A stretch of 64,000 nucleotides of DNA from UBA4744 sp963718995. GTDB taxonomy: Bacteria > Actinomycetota > Acidimicrobiia > Spongiisociales > UBA4744. Both the position numbers and the translations under genes were made by a program. The DNA lies in the NCBI GenBank assembly GCA_963718995.1, contig CAVRAP010000021.1:62001-126000 (forward strand), given 5' to 3'. Positions within the stretch are counted from its first letter, which is position 1, and every line of letters starts with the position of its first letter. Below are positions 1-8,322 of this stretch, piece by piece. Below the pieces are notes generated by a model that worked only from the letters and a program-made list of their open reading frames with translations, searched no databases and was not told the DNA's origin.

Positions 1-119
1 CCCGCCAGAACGGTGGCTGGTCGCTGGCAACTTCTTTCTCACCCGACTCTCATCCGCGCTTAACCCGCGCCTTAGGCGACGTCTCTACCTTGATGCTCAC
101 AACCTATCCCTCCCTCCCG

Positions 120-147
120 CGGAGCCCTCGAGTGATCGGGGGCTCCG
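120..147. other. Hairpin upstream of first gene
   Basis: An 8-bp perfect inverted repeat (CGGAGCCC at 120-127, GGGCTCCG at 140-147) with a 12-nt loop. It lies between the window edge and the first lipoprotein gene and may terminate an upstream transcript that is outside the window. No T-run follows. The rest of bases 1-194 shows no gene I can support. Confidence 0.3.
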
Positions 148-194
148 TTCGTGCTGCGGTTACCCTGGTGCTTCCCTTGGAGGAGAGGCGCCGC

Positions 195-590
195 ATGCGG
201 AAATCGACTGCCATGGTGATGCTGGTGGCTTTGATGTTGGGTGCTTGCAATCAGGAGTCCGGATTGTCGACCGATCCTGCTGCGGCCTCCACGTGTCCGG
301 AACTCGCCGATGTCGCCATGAACCAGCTCCAGGTCTTCATCGACCAGGCGGTTGGGACTGAGAGCCAAGAGGAATTCGTTGAGGCTTTCGAAGCCGACGG
401 TGGCGAGGCCTTCAACGAAGCGACCGCGATCTATTCGGAAAGCTCTGTTGCTCTCGACGCTCGGCGGTCCGAAGTCGGTTGCGCGGATGAGGAGTTCCGG
501 GGGCTGCTCTGTGCTCGATTGGAAAGGTTTGAGGTGGCCGGGACCGCCGCAACGCAATTGCTCGAACCGTCCCGGGCCGCATGCCGGTAG
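195..590 (+). CDS. Small secreted lipoprotein, unknown function
   Basis: This is a 131-residue protein. It opens with a short basic N-terminus, a hydrophobic segment and the lipobox LGAC, so it should be lipidated and held on the outer face of the membrane. The ATG at 195 is chosen because a GGAGGAG ribosome site sits about 10 bases upstream and because the signal peptide starts there; the frame is open further upstream but that part looks non-coding. The mature part has three further Cys residues (around SEVGCADEE, GLLCARLE and the penultimate Cys), which suggests disulfides. I do not recognise the family. It is followed by a 165-bp gap and the peptide-binding lipoprotein gene on the same strand, with no sign that they form one operon. 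Confidence 0.7.
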   Translation: MRKSTAMVMLVALMLGACNQESGLSTDPAAASTCPELADVAMNQLQVFIDQAVGTESQEEFVEAFEADGGEAFNEATAIYSESSVALDARRSEVGCADEEFRGLLCARLERFEVAGTAATQLLEPSRAACR

Positions 591-666
591 CCGCTGAGTT
601 GTGGCTTTACGGCCACTTGGGGTGGTTGTCATTCGCACGGAAAGTCGCATCTAGGCGGCAGCGGTG

Positions 667-672
667 TACAAT
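667..672 (+). promoter_or_regulatory. Possible -10 element of peptide importer operon
   Basis: A TACAAT hexamer lies about 85 bases before the start of the solute-binding protein, in the only AT-leaning part of the 591-755 gap. No convincing -35 box stands 17 bases upstream, so this is a weak call. Confidence 0.25.
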
Positions 673-755
673 GGTCGGGCTCTTACCGGGAGCGATTCAC
701 AGTCGACATCCCTGGTCGCGGATCGCGGCACGAGAGCACTACAGGAGGAATCCAG

Positions 756-2468
756 ATGACATCAACCAGCAAGGGTTGGCTGCGGTTTATCGCGGTCTTC
801 GCCGTGTTGACGTTGATCCTCGTGGCTTGTGGCGACGGCGCCGAAGAGACCACGACGACGGCGGCACCAGGCGAGACCACAACCACAGCAGACTCCGGCG
901 AGACCACCACCACTGAAGGAATGATGGCCCCGGAGGGTGTTGTCTCGACATTCATCGTCGAACCGGAGCACCTGACACCCAGCACCTCCAATGAGTCGGA
1001 AGGGTCCGCGGTTTTGGACGCCTTGTTCAGCGGATTGGTGTCCTACGACACGAAGACCTCTGAGCCTCGCAATCAGATTGCGGAGTCGATCGTTTCGGAC
1101 GACGGTGGCCAGAACTGGACCATCACGCTCAAGGACGGGTGGACGTATCACAACGGCGAGCCGGTTACAGCGATGAACTTCGTCGATACGTGGAACTGGA
1201 CCGCCTACGGTCCCAATGGTCAACAGAACAACAGTTTCTTCGGCAACGTCGTCGGTTACGACGAGGTCAACCCCACAGAGGGCGATCCGACCGCTGAAAC
1301 CATGTCCGGTCTGGTTGTGGTCGACGATTTGACCTTCACGGTCGAGTTGCAGACTGCGGATCCGCAGTATCCGATCCAGGTTGGCTACACCGCCTTCTAC
1401 GCCCTGCCTGCGGCATTCTTCGAAGGCGACATGACTGCTGAGGAGCGGGTGGCAGCCTTCGACGACTCGCCGATCGGCAACGGCCCGTTCATGATGGACG
1501 GCGTGTGGGAGCACAACGTGCAGATCGCAACGACCTACTACCCGGACTATGCCGGAGACGATTTCCCGCACGTGGCCGGGATCACTTTCTCGATCTACGT
1601 AGACGACAACACCGCCTACAACGACCTGTTGGCCGGCAACCTCGATGTGCACGACAGTTTGCCCCCGGATCAGATCCAATCGGCCCAGGCCGAGTTTGGT
1701 GATCATTATCTGGAGTCAACGACAACGTCGTTCAACTACATCGGGTTCCCGTCCTACGTTCCCGAGCTGACCCAGGAGATTCGCCAGGCGCTGTCCATGG
1801 CCATCGATAAGGAGTTGATCACTTCGACGGTGCTGAATGGGACCCGACAGCCGGCTTTCTCTGTCATCCCGCCGAGCTTGCCCGGCTACCGGGCGAGCGT
1901 CTGTGAGAACTGGGAGTACAACCCCGATTCGGCCAAGGAGAAGTTCGACGCCGCCGGTGGTTGGAATGGAACGATGACGATGTGGCTCAACAGTGGTTCG
2001 ATCCACGAGGATTGGATGGAAGCAGTTGCCAACATGTGGCGTGAGACGCTCGGCATCGAGGATATCCAATTCGAGGCTCTGCCATTTGCCGAGTATCTGC
2101 CCTTCATCGACAACCAGCAGTTGACCGGCCCGGGCCGCCTCGGATGGAGTATGGACTACCCGTCGCCGCAGAACTTCCTGGAACCGCTGTTTGCGTCCTA
2201 TAACGCAGCGCCGGTTGGCTCGAACAACTTCATCTACGAGAGCGCTGACTTCGACGCAGCCGTGGCAGCTGGGAACGCAGCCGCCGTCGGTGGGTTGGAC
2301 GCGGCTATCCCGGACTACCAACGGGCCGAGGACATCCTCTGTGAGGACGTTCCCGTTACTCCGATGTTCTTCGGGTTGAACCAGTTCGCGTGGAGTGATC
2401 GGGTGACCGGGGTGTACATCAACACCTTCGGAAGGCTCAACTACACCGAGATCAGCGTCACCGGCTAA
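756..2468 (+). CDS. ABC peptide-type solute-binding lipoprotein
   Basis: A 570-residue extracellular solute-binding protein, family 5 (DppA/OppA type), which captures peptides or similar solutes and delivers them to the permeases encoded downstream. The N-terminus is a signal peptide ending in the lipobox LVAC. It is followed by a Thr-rich tether with three ETTTT repeats, then the two-lobed binding domain (from about residue 60 to the end). Length is normal for the family. The ATG is preceded by AGGAGGA at good spacing. A strong terminator hairpin follows the stop, so the binding protein is probably made in excess over the permeases, as is usual for importers. Substrate cannot be told from sequence; peptide, nickel or sugar-oligomer transport are all possible in this family. 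Confidence 0.9.
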   Translation: MTSTSKGWLRFIAVFAVLTLILVACGDGAEETTTTAAPGETTTTADSGETTTTEGMMAPEGVVSTFIVEPEHLTPSTSNESEGSAVLDALFSGLVSYDTKTSEPRNQIAESIVSDDGGQNWTITLKDGWTYHNGEPVTAMNFVDTWNWTAYGPNGQQNNSFFGNVVGYDEVNPTEGDPTAETMSGLVVVDDLTFTVELQTADPQYPIQVGYTAFYALPAAFFEGDMTAEERVAAFDDSPIGNGPFMMDGVWEHNVQIATTYYPDYAGDDFPHVAGITFSIYVDDNTAYNDLLAGNLDVHDSLPPDQIQSAQAEFGDHYLESTTTSFNYIGFPSYVPELTQEIRQALSMAIDKELITSTVLNGTRQPAFSVIPPSLPGYRASVCENWEYNPDSAKEKFDAAGGWNGTMTMWLNSGSIHEDWMEAVANMWRETLGIEDIQFEALPFAEYLPFIDNQQLTGPGRLGWSMDYPSPQNFLEPLFASYNAAPVGSNNFIYESADFDAAVAAGNAAAVGGLDAAIPDYQRAEDILCEDVPVTPMFFGLNQFAWSDRVTGVYINTFGRLNYTEISVTG

Positions 2469-2487
2469 CGACAGACATCTACTACCA

Positions 2488-2516
2488 AAGAGGGGCGGTC
2501 TTTGACCGCCCCTCTT
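2488..2516 (+). terminator. Terminator/attenuator after binding protein gene
   Basis: A perfect 13-bp stem (AAGAGGGGCGGTC paired with its complement) with a 3-nt TTT loop, 19 bases after the binding-protein stop and 63 bases before the first permease. No long T-run follows. It likely causes partial termination and so sets the ratio of binding protein to membrane components. Confidence 0.8.
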
Positions 2517-2520
2517 ACCG

Positions 2521-2536
2521 TTCGCTCATGAGCGAA
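2521..2536. promoter_or_regulatory. 16-bp perfect palindrome before permease gene
   Basis: TTCGCTCATGAGCGAA is a gapless perfect palindrome, 4 bases after the terminator and 43 bases before the permease start. A contiguous palindrome of this size suits a dimeric repressor operator better than an RNA hairpin, because it has no loop. The regulator is unknown. Confidence 0.4.
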
Positions 2537-2579
2537 TTCTCTGTACTAGGGTGTCCACCTCAGACCCGGAAGAGGCTGA

Positions 2580-3504
2580 ATGGGTCGCTATCTCATTCGA
2601 AGGATGCTGCTTTTCCTACCGGTATTCATCGGTGCTACCTTCCTCATCTTCACCCTTGTGTTTCTCATCCCCGGCGACCCGATCCGGGCGCTGGCCGGTG
2701 ACCGGCAGATGTCACAGTCGACCCTGGACGCCCTCGCGCGACCGCTACAACCTCGACGATCCGTTTTTCAAGCAGTACGGGTTGTATGTGAGCGGCATTG
2801 TCCAGGGTGATTTTGGAACTGACTTCCACGGTCGCGAGGTCACCGAGATCATGAGCGAACGTATTCCAGTCACCTTTCGGCTCGCTATCTACGCGTTCAC
2901 CTTCGAGATGATTCTGGGGATCCTGGCCGGGATCCTCGCCGGGATCAGAAAGGGGGGATTTATGGACAACCTCGTCCTTGTCTCTACCACTGCCGTGATC
3001 TCGATCCCCATCTTCGTGCTGGCTTTTCTCGCCCAGTTGTTGCTCGGTGTCCAGTTCAAGATCTTCCCGGTGGCCGGCATCCGGGAGGGGAACTGGAGCT
3101 ATGTGCTGCCGGCCATCGTGCTCGGTTCCGTGTCGCTCGCCTATGTCGCCCGATTGACCCGCACCAGCCTGGTCGAGAATCTGCGCGCCGACTACGTCCG
3201 GACCGCGACTGCCAAAGGCTTGCGAAGGGGCCGGGTCGTCGGGGTTCACGCGATGCGTAACTCCCTTATCCCGGTGATCACTTATCTTGGGGTGGACCTC
3301 GGGGCGTTGATGGGCGGCGCCATTATCACGGAGACTGTCTTCAACCTGCCCGGCCTTGGTAGGGCGGTGTTCGACGCAGTCGCCCGACAGGAAGGAACGG
3401 TGGTGGTCGGCATCGTCACGTTCCTGGTACTGATCTACATGGTTTCAAACCTCGTCGTCGATGTGATGTACGCCGTCCTCGATCCACGGATTCGCTATGA
3501 ATGA
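2580..3504 (+). CDS. ABC peptide-type permease 1 (frame disrupted)
   Basis: DppB/OppB-type inner-membrane permease, about 307 residues once corrected. It starts with MGRYLIRRMLLFLPVF, a typical first transmembrane helix of this family, and ends with the conserved FNLPGLGRAV and VMYAVLDPRIRYE segments. The frame is broken near 2736: residues up to STLDAL read in one frame and RDRYNLDDPFFKQYG in the next. Removing one G from CTCGCGCGACC restores a normal product. An alternative start at 2551 in the second frame gives a non-homologous N-terminus and is rejected. The 3' end overlaps the next permease by 8 bases. Either a sequencing or assembly error, or a recent inactivating insertion; the intact neighbours favour the former. 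Confidence 0.85.
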
Positions 3505-4453
3505 CGGCCCGCGCGGACGCGACTTCGAGTCGGAAGAGGCGGAGGCGGTTGCCGAGGCAGCCTTGGCCAGGCAGTTGCTGACCGACATCGATGTGGAACC
3601 GGTTGGCAAACCGGCCAGCCTTTGGAGTGATGCCTGGAAAGAACTCCGCACCAGTCCGATGTTCGTTATCTCGGCACTACTGATCGTGGTGTTCATCATC
3701 ATGGCGATTGCCCCCTCGCTATTCACCAACGCCGATCCGCGAGCCTGCAATCTTCGTAACTCGTTGGAATTGCCAAGCGCCGAGCATTGGTTCGGGTACG
3801 ACCTCCAGGGTTGTGACTACGTCGCCCGGACGGTCTACGGGGCGCAGGTCTCGATCTCGATCGGGATCATCGTGACGGTGTTTGCGGTTCTCATCGCTCT
3901 GGTCCTCGGGTCTCTGGCCGGCTACTACGGGGGTCTTCTCGACACGATCATTGCCCGCATCACCGATATTTGGTTCGCCATCCCCACCATCCTTGGCGGC
4001 ATCGTCATCCTCAGCCTGCTCCAGGAGCGCGGGCTTTGGCAGGTGAGCCTGGTGCTCATTTTGCTTGGTTGGCCGACCATGCTGCGGTTATTGCGATCCG
4101 CTGTCCTTTCGGCCAAGGAACAAGACTATGTGGATGCGGCCCGGGCGTTGGGCGCCAACGATTTCCGGATCATCGTCCGTCATATCCTGCCAAATGCCAT
4201 CGCCCCGGTGATCGTGTACGCCACGATTACCGTCGGCGTGATCATCTCGGCCGAGGCGGCCCTGTCGTTCCTGGGGGTTGGGTTGCAGTTGCCGGCCATC
4301 TCGTGGGGTTTGATGATCGCTGGTTCACAGACCCGGATTCTGCAGTACCCCCATCTCTTGCTGTTTCCCGGAGCTTTCCTCAGCATGACCGTATTTAGCT
4401 TCATCCTGATGGGCGACGCTCTGCGGGATGCTCTCGACCCGAAGCTGCGTTGA
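3497..4453 (+). CDS. ABC peptide-type permease 2
   Basis: DppC/OppC-type permease of 318 residues, partner of the permease just upstream. It has a soluble N-terminal tail of about 50 residues, a first helix, then a domain with five or so membrane segments. The EAA loop (VDAARALGANDFRIIVRHILPNA) contacts the ATPases. The C-terminus GDALRDALDPKLR is characteristic of the family. Its start overlaps the end of permease 1 by 8 bases and its stop overlaps the next gene region, so translation is coupled along the operon. Nothing unusual is seen. Confidence 0.92.
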   Translation: MNDGPRGRDFESEEAEAVAEAALARQLLTDIDVEPVGKPASLWSDAWKELRTSPMFVISALLIVVFIIMAIAPSLFTNADPRACNLRNSLELPSAEHWFGYDLQGCDYVARTVYGAQVSISIGIIVTVFAVLIALVLGSLAGYYGGLLDTIIARITDIWFAIPTILGGIVILSLLQERGLWQVSLVLILLGWPTMLRLLRSAVLSAKEQDYVDAARALGANDFRIIVRHILPNAIAPVIVYATITVGVIISAEAALSFLGVGLQLPAISWGLMIAGSQTRILQYPHLLLFPGAFLSMTVFSFILMGDALRDALDPKLR

Positions 4454-4455
4454 TT

Positions 4456-5490
4456 ATGGCGTCGAAAGCGAATCAGATACTGGCCGACGATCTCTTCGAC
4501 TCAACGGCGCGATTACTCGAGGTCGATGACGTCAAAGTTGAGTTCCGTCTCCGGGCCGGGGTCGTCAAGGCGGTGGACGGGGTCAGCTATACCCTCGACG
4601 GTGGTGAGACGCTGGCGATCGTCGGAGAATCGGGGTCAGGCAAGACCGTCAGCGCTCAGGCGATCATGGGCATCATCGACACCCCGCCGGGGTTCATCAC
4701 CAACGGGGAAGCTCGATTTCGGGGTGTGGATCTCTTCGCGCTCCCTGAGGCGGAGCGGCGCAAGGTGCGAGGCAACAGGATCGCCATGATCTTTCAGGAC
4801 GCTCTCACTGCTCTCAACCCGGTCTTCAGCGTCGGGTGGCAGATCGGCGAGATGTTTCGCCAACACAGAGGGGCCTCGAAGGCAGAGGCCAAGGAAAAGG
4901 CGATCGAATTGATGGAACGGGTTCGCATTCCGGACGCCCGCAAGCGAGTCAACAGCTACCCACACGAATTCTCGGGAGGCATGCGCCAGCGGGTGATGAT
5001 TGCTATGTCGCTGGCCCTCGATCCGGACGTCCTGATAGCTGACGAGCCGACCACGGCCCTCGACGTGACGGTGCAAGCCCAGATCATGGAGCTTCTCTCC
5101 GACCTTCAGCAGGAGACCGGTATGGGCCTCATACTGATCACCCACGACCTGGCCGTCGTGGCGGAAGTGGCCGACCGCGTGGCGGTGATGTATGCAGGCA
5201 AGATTGTCGAGGCGGGCGACATCGGTCCCCTCTACCACCAGCCCTCCCATCCCTACACGCTCGGTCTGATGAACTCTCTGGCCCGACCGGACATGAAGAT
5301 CGGTGACAAGCTTCAGGCGATCGTCGGGTCGCCACCCGATCTGCTGAACGTTCCGTCCGGGTGCTCTTTCCACCCCCGGTGCCCGTATGCTCGAGAGATC
5401 TGCATCACCGACGAACCTGCCCTAATCGAGATCGCTCCCGGTCGCAAGAGCGCCTGCCATTTTACGGAAGAGGTACTCCGTGGCCAATGA
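4456..5490 (+). CDS. ABC peptide-type ATPase (DppD/OppD)
   Basis: ATPase of about 344 residues that powers the peptide-type importer. Visible motifs are Walker A GESGSGKT, signature FSGGMRQRV, Walker B DVLIADEPTTALD and the H-loop LITHDLAVV. The C-terminal oligopeptide-transporter extension has the Cys pattern CSFHPRCPYAREIC, which in this family can hold an iron-sulfur cluster. An ATG at 4456 is taken as start; a TTG at 4450 overlapping the previous stop is an alternative. The end overlaps the next ATPase by 11 bases. Confidence 0.92.
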   Translation: MASKANQILADDLFDSTARLLEVDDVKVEFRLRAGVVKAVDGVSYTLDGGETLAIVGESGSGKTVSAQAIMGIIDTPPGFITNGEARFRGVDLFALPEAERRKVRGNRIAMIFQDALTALNPVFSVGWQIGEMFRQHRGASKAEAKEKAIELMERVRIPDARKRVNSYPHEFSGGMRQRVMIAMSLALDPDVLIADEPTTALDVTVQAQIMELLSDLQQETGMGLILITHDLAVVAEVADRVAVMYAGKIVEAGDIGPLYHQPSHPYTLGLMNSLARPDMKIGDKLQAIVGSPPDLLNVPSGCSFHPRCPYAREICITDEPALIEIAPGRKSACHFTEEVLRGQ

Positions 5491-6496
5491 CAACTCCGTG
5501 ATCCTCAAGGTCGAAAATCTGGTGAAGCACTTTCCCATTACCCAGGGAATCGTCCTGCGACGACAGGTGGGGACCATCAAAGCCGTCGATGGCGTCAGTT
5601 TTGAACTGCGGCGCGGCGAAACGCTTGGCCTGGTCGGAGAGTCGGGATGTGGCAAGTCAACCGTAGCTCGAACCCTTTTGCGCCTCGAGGAACCGACCGG
5701 AGGCACAGCGATCTTCAAGGACCAGGACATTCTCTCACTTCCGCGCCGGGAGTTGCGGGCACTGCGGCGCAACATCCAAATCATCTTCCAGGATCCCTAC
5801 GCCTCGCTCAACCCGCGTATGACCGTCGGCGACATCGTTGGAGAACCGTGGGCGATTCACTCCGGAGTCGTTCCCAAGAATCAACGCCGCAACCGGGTGG
5901 CCGAGCTGCTCGAGCTGGTGGGGCTGAACCCCGATCACATCAACCGATTCCCTCACCAATTCTCCGGTGGCCAGCGGCAGCGGATCGGAGTGGCGCGAGC
6001 GTTGGCCTTGAATCCCGAGATCATCATCTGCGACGAGCCCGTCTCGGCTTTGGACGTCTCTGTTCAGGCGCAAGTGGTGAACCTGCTCGAAGACATCCAG
6101 GACGAGTTCGGACTCTCCTACATCTTCATCGCCCATGATCTCTCGGTAGTGCGGCACATCTCCGATCGGGTCGCGGTCATGTACCTCGGCAAGATCGTCG
6201 AGTTCGGCGACGAGGGCGAGATCTACGAACACCCGACCCACCCGTACACCCAGGCTTTGCTTTCCGCCGTACCCATCCCCGATCCGGACCTGCGCCACAC
6301 CGGCGAGGGTCGGATTCTCCTGGAAGGTGACGTGCCCAGCCCGGCCGACCCACCCTCGGGGTGCCGGTTCCGCACCCGCTGCTGGAAAGCGCAAGAGATC
6401 TGCGCTCAGGAAGAACCGGCGTTGATTGATCGAAGCACAGGTCACCCGAGCGCCTGTCACTTCGCCGAGGAGCGCGAAGTCTTCGAAACCGCGTAG
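5480..6496 (+). CDS. ABC peptide-type ATPase (DppF/OppF)
   Basis: Second ATPase of the importer, 338 residues, paired with the preceding DppD-like subunit in a heterodimer. It has Walker A GESGCGKS, signature FSGGQRQRIG, Walker B IIICDEPVSALD, and the C-terminal Cys-containing extension (CRFRTRCWKAQEIC). The GTG start at 5480 has a good GGAAGAGG site and overlaps the upstream gene, which shows translational coupling. It is the last gene of the operon; a degenerate heptamer repeat follows. Confidence 0.92.
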   Translation: MANDNSVILKVENLVKHFPITQGIVLRRQVGTIKAVDGVSFELRRGETLGLVGESGCGKSTVARTLLRLEEPTGGTAIFKDQDILSLPRRELRALRRNIQIIFQDPYASLNPRMTVGDIVGEPWAIHSGVVPKNQRRNRVAELLELVGLNPDHINRFPHQFSGGQRQRIGVARALALNPEIIICDEPVSALDVSVQAQVVNLLEDIQDEFGLSYIFIAHDLSVVRHISDRVAVMYLGKIVEFGDEGEIYEHPTHPYTQALLSAVPIPDPDLRHTGEGRILLEGDVPSPADPPSGCRFRTRCWKAQEICAQEEPALIDRSTGHPSACHFAEEREVFETA

Positions 6497-6510
6497 GCGC
6501 GGCGGGGCGT

Positions 6511-6572
6511 TGCCAGTTCCCAGTTCTCCGCTTGCGAGAAACTCTCGATGACTGATTACTGACTACTGACCT
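6511..6572. repeat. Dispersed heptamer-arm repeat, copy 1
   Basis: A short copy of the intergenic repeat family. The left arm holds two CCAGTTC units; the right arm holds ACTGATT, ACTGACT and ACTGACC units with a 7-bp period. It fills most of the 99-bp gap between the importer operon and aceK and may also carry or block transcription signals. Confidence 0.6.
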
Positions 6573-6595
6573 GTGCTGCCAAACTACGGGTCGTT

Positions 6596-8308
6596 ATGAC
6601 CGAACGCGCCCCCGAGTCTGCCCGTGTGATCCTGGACGGATTCATTTCCTATCAGGCCCGTTTCCGGGAGATAACCCGGCGAGCCAAGCAGCGGTTTGAG
6701 AAACGGGACTGGTCAGGCTTGCAGACTGACGCTTCTGAACGGCTCGATCTCTATAAGGACGTGGTCGATCAGGTCGTTGCCAATCTGCATGGCGGTCTTG
6801 AATCGGCAGTAGAAGACAAGGCCATCTGGGCCATCATGAAGGCGCACTACTCGGAATTGATCGCCGATCGTGAAGATTGGGACCTGGCCGAGACGTTCTT
6901 CAATTCGATCACCCGTCGCATTTTTTCGACCGTCGGACTCGATGCGAACATCGAGTACGTCGATACGGACTTCGAGAGTCCGCCCACCGCAGCGACCGCT
7001 CCGGTGTATCGCGCCTACACAGACCACGGGTCGGAAGTCGAGTTGCTCGAGCAAGTCATGGCCGACTATTCCTTCGACGTCCCCTACGCAGATCTTGTTG
7101 GGGATGCTGCGGCAGCTGCCGGCCAATTGATCTCGCATCTCCCCGAGGTGGGGGCACTTCGTTCTATCGAACGGGTCGAGATGGTCCGCAATGTTTTCTA
7201 CCGGGGCCAACGCGCGTACCTGGTGGGTCGCGTCTACAGCGGTTTGGCGGTCATCCCGCTCATCCTCGCCCTGGCCAACACGGACGCTGGCATTCTGGTG
7301 GACGCAGTCCTGCTGGAAGAAGATGATGTCAGCACGCTCTTCAGCTTCACCCGGGCCTATTTTCACGTTGAGGCCGACCGGCCTTACGACCTGGTCCGTT
7401 TTCTGGCAGCGCTGACCCCGCGCAAACGCAGCGCCGAGCTCTATATATCGATTGGATACAACAAGCACGGCAAGACCGGCCTCTATCGCGACCTCTTCCG
7501 CCATCTCGCTCTGTCCGATCAGCAGTTCGAGTTCGCTCGTGGCACCCGGGGGTTGGTGATGGTGGCCTTCACCATGCCCGGCTACGACATCGTCTTCAAA
7601 GTCATTCGCGACTCGTTTGATCCTCCCAAGCAGACAACTCGCCAGTCGGTCAAGGACAAGTACCAGCTCGTCTTTCGACACGACCGGGCGGGTCGGCTGG
7701 TCGATGCGCAAGAGTTCGAACACCTCAAGTTCGAGCGGATCCGCTTCACCGACGCTCTCCTGACCGAGTTGCTCGAAAAAGCGGCCAGGTCGGTATCGGT
7801 AGTCGGCGATCATGTCGTGATCGATCATGCCTACCTCGAACGGCGCGTTATTCCCCTCAATCTCTACGTCCGGGAGGCGAGCGATCAGGCCGCGCACAGT
7901 GCGGTGTCCGATTACGGGCAAACCATCAAGGATCTCGCCGCCGCCGACATCTTCCCCGGAGACATGCTCCTCAAGAACTTCGGAGTGACCCGGCACGGTC
8001 GGGTGGTCTTCTACGACTACGACGAGTTGACCTTGCTGAGGGAGTGCAACTTCCGGGTCATGCCGGAGCCAACCACCCCCGAAGAAGAGATGGCCGCCGA
8101 CCCCTGGTATTCGGTCGCGGGAAACGACATCTTTCCCGAGGAATTCCGGGCATTCCTGGGTCTGCGCGGGGAACTCCGGGAATTGTTCGAAAGCCTGCAT
8201 TCAGAGATCTACGACGCAGGATTCTGGAAGTCCATTCAGGATCGGATCGCTGCCGGAGAACTTATCGACATCTTGCCCTACGGAAGCGGTCGGCGACTGC
8301 ATCACTAG
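6596..8308 (+). CDS. aceK: Isocitrate dehydrogenase kinase/phosphatase
   Basis: A 570-residue AceK, the bifunctional enzyme that phosphorylates and dephosphorylates isocitrate dehydrogenase and so sets the split between the TCA cycle and the glyoxylate bypass. The C-terminal kinase fold is clear: ELYISIGYNKHGKT, the nucleotide-binding VFKVIRDSF with Lys335, and the catalytic block GDMLLKNFGVTRHGR (Asp456, Asn461) followed by FYDYDE. Both regulatory N-terminal and catalytic C-terminal domains are full length. The start ATG has only a weak ribosome site. It is not next to aceA or aceB here, unlike the usual aceBAK operon; it stands alone, convergent with mannosylglycerate synthase. AceK is best known from Proteobacteria. 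Confidence 0.93.
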   Translation: MTERAPESARVILDGFISYQARFREITRRAKQRFEKRDWSGLQTDASERLDLYKDVVDQVVANLHGGLESAVEDKAIWAIMKAHYSELIADREDWDLAETFFNSITRRIFSTVGLDANIEYVDTDFESPPTAATAPVYRAYTDHGSEVELLEQVMADYSFDVPYADLVGDAAAAAGQLISHLPEVGALRSIERVEMVRNVFYRGQRAYLVGRVYSGLAVIPLILALANTDAGILVDAVLLEEDDVSTLFSFTRAYFHVEADRPYDLVRFLAALTPRKRSAELYISIGYNKHGKTGLYRDLFRHLALSDQQFEFARGTRGLVMVAFTMPGYDIVFKVIRDSFDPPKQTTRQSVKDKYQLVFRHDRAGRLVDAQEFEHLKFERIRFTDALLTELLEKAARSVSVVGDHVVIDHAYLERRVIPLNLYVREASDQAAHSAVSDYGQTIKDLAAADIFPGDMLLKNFGVTRHGRVVFYDYDELTLLRECNFRVMPEPTTPEEEMAADPWYSVAGNDIFPEEFRAFLGLRGELRELFESLHSEIYDAGFWKSIQDRIAAGELIDILPYGSGRRLHH

Positions 8309-8322
8309 CAAGTTCTGCGACG

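Noticed and set aside
1..194. Coding sequence at the left edge
   Set aside because: Open frames here on both strands overlap non-coding-looking DNA and carry no family features.
6713..8200. 495-codon open frame antisense to aceK
   Set aside because: Same reasoning; the aceK motifs are unambiguous.
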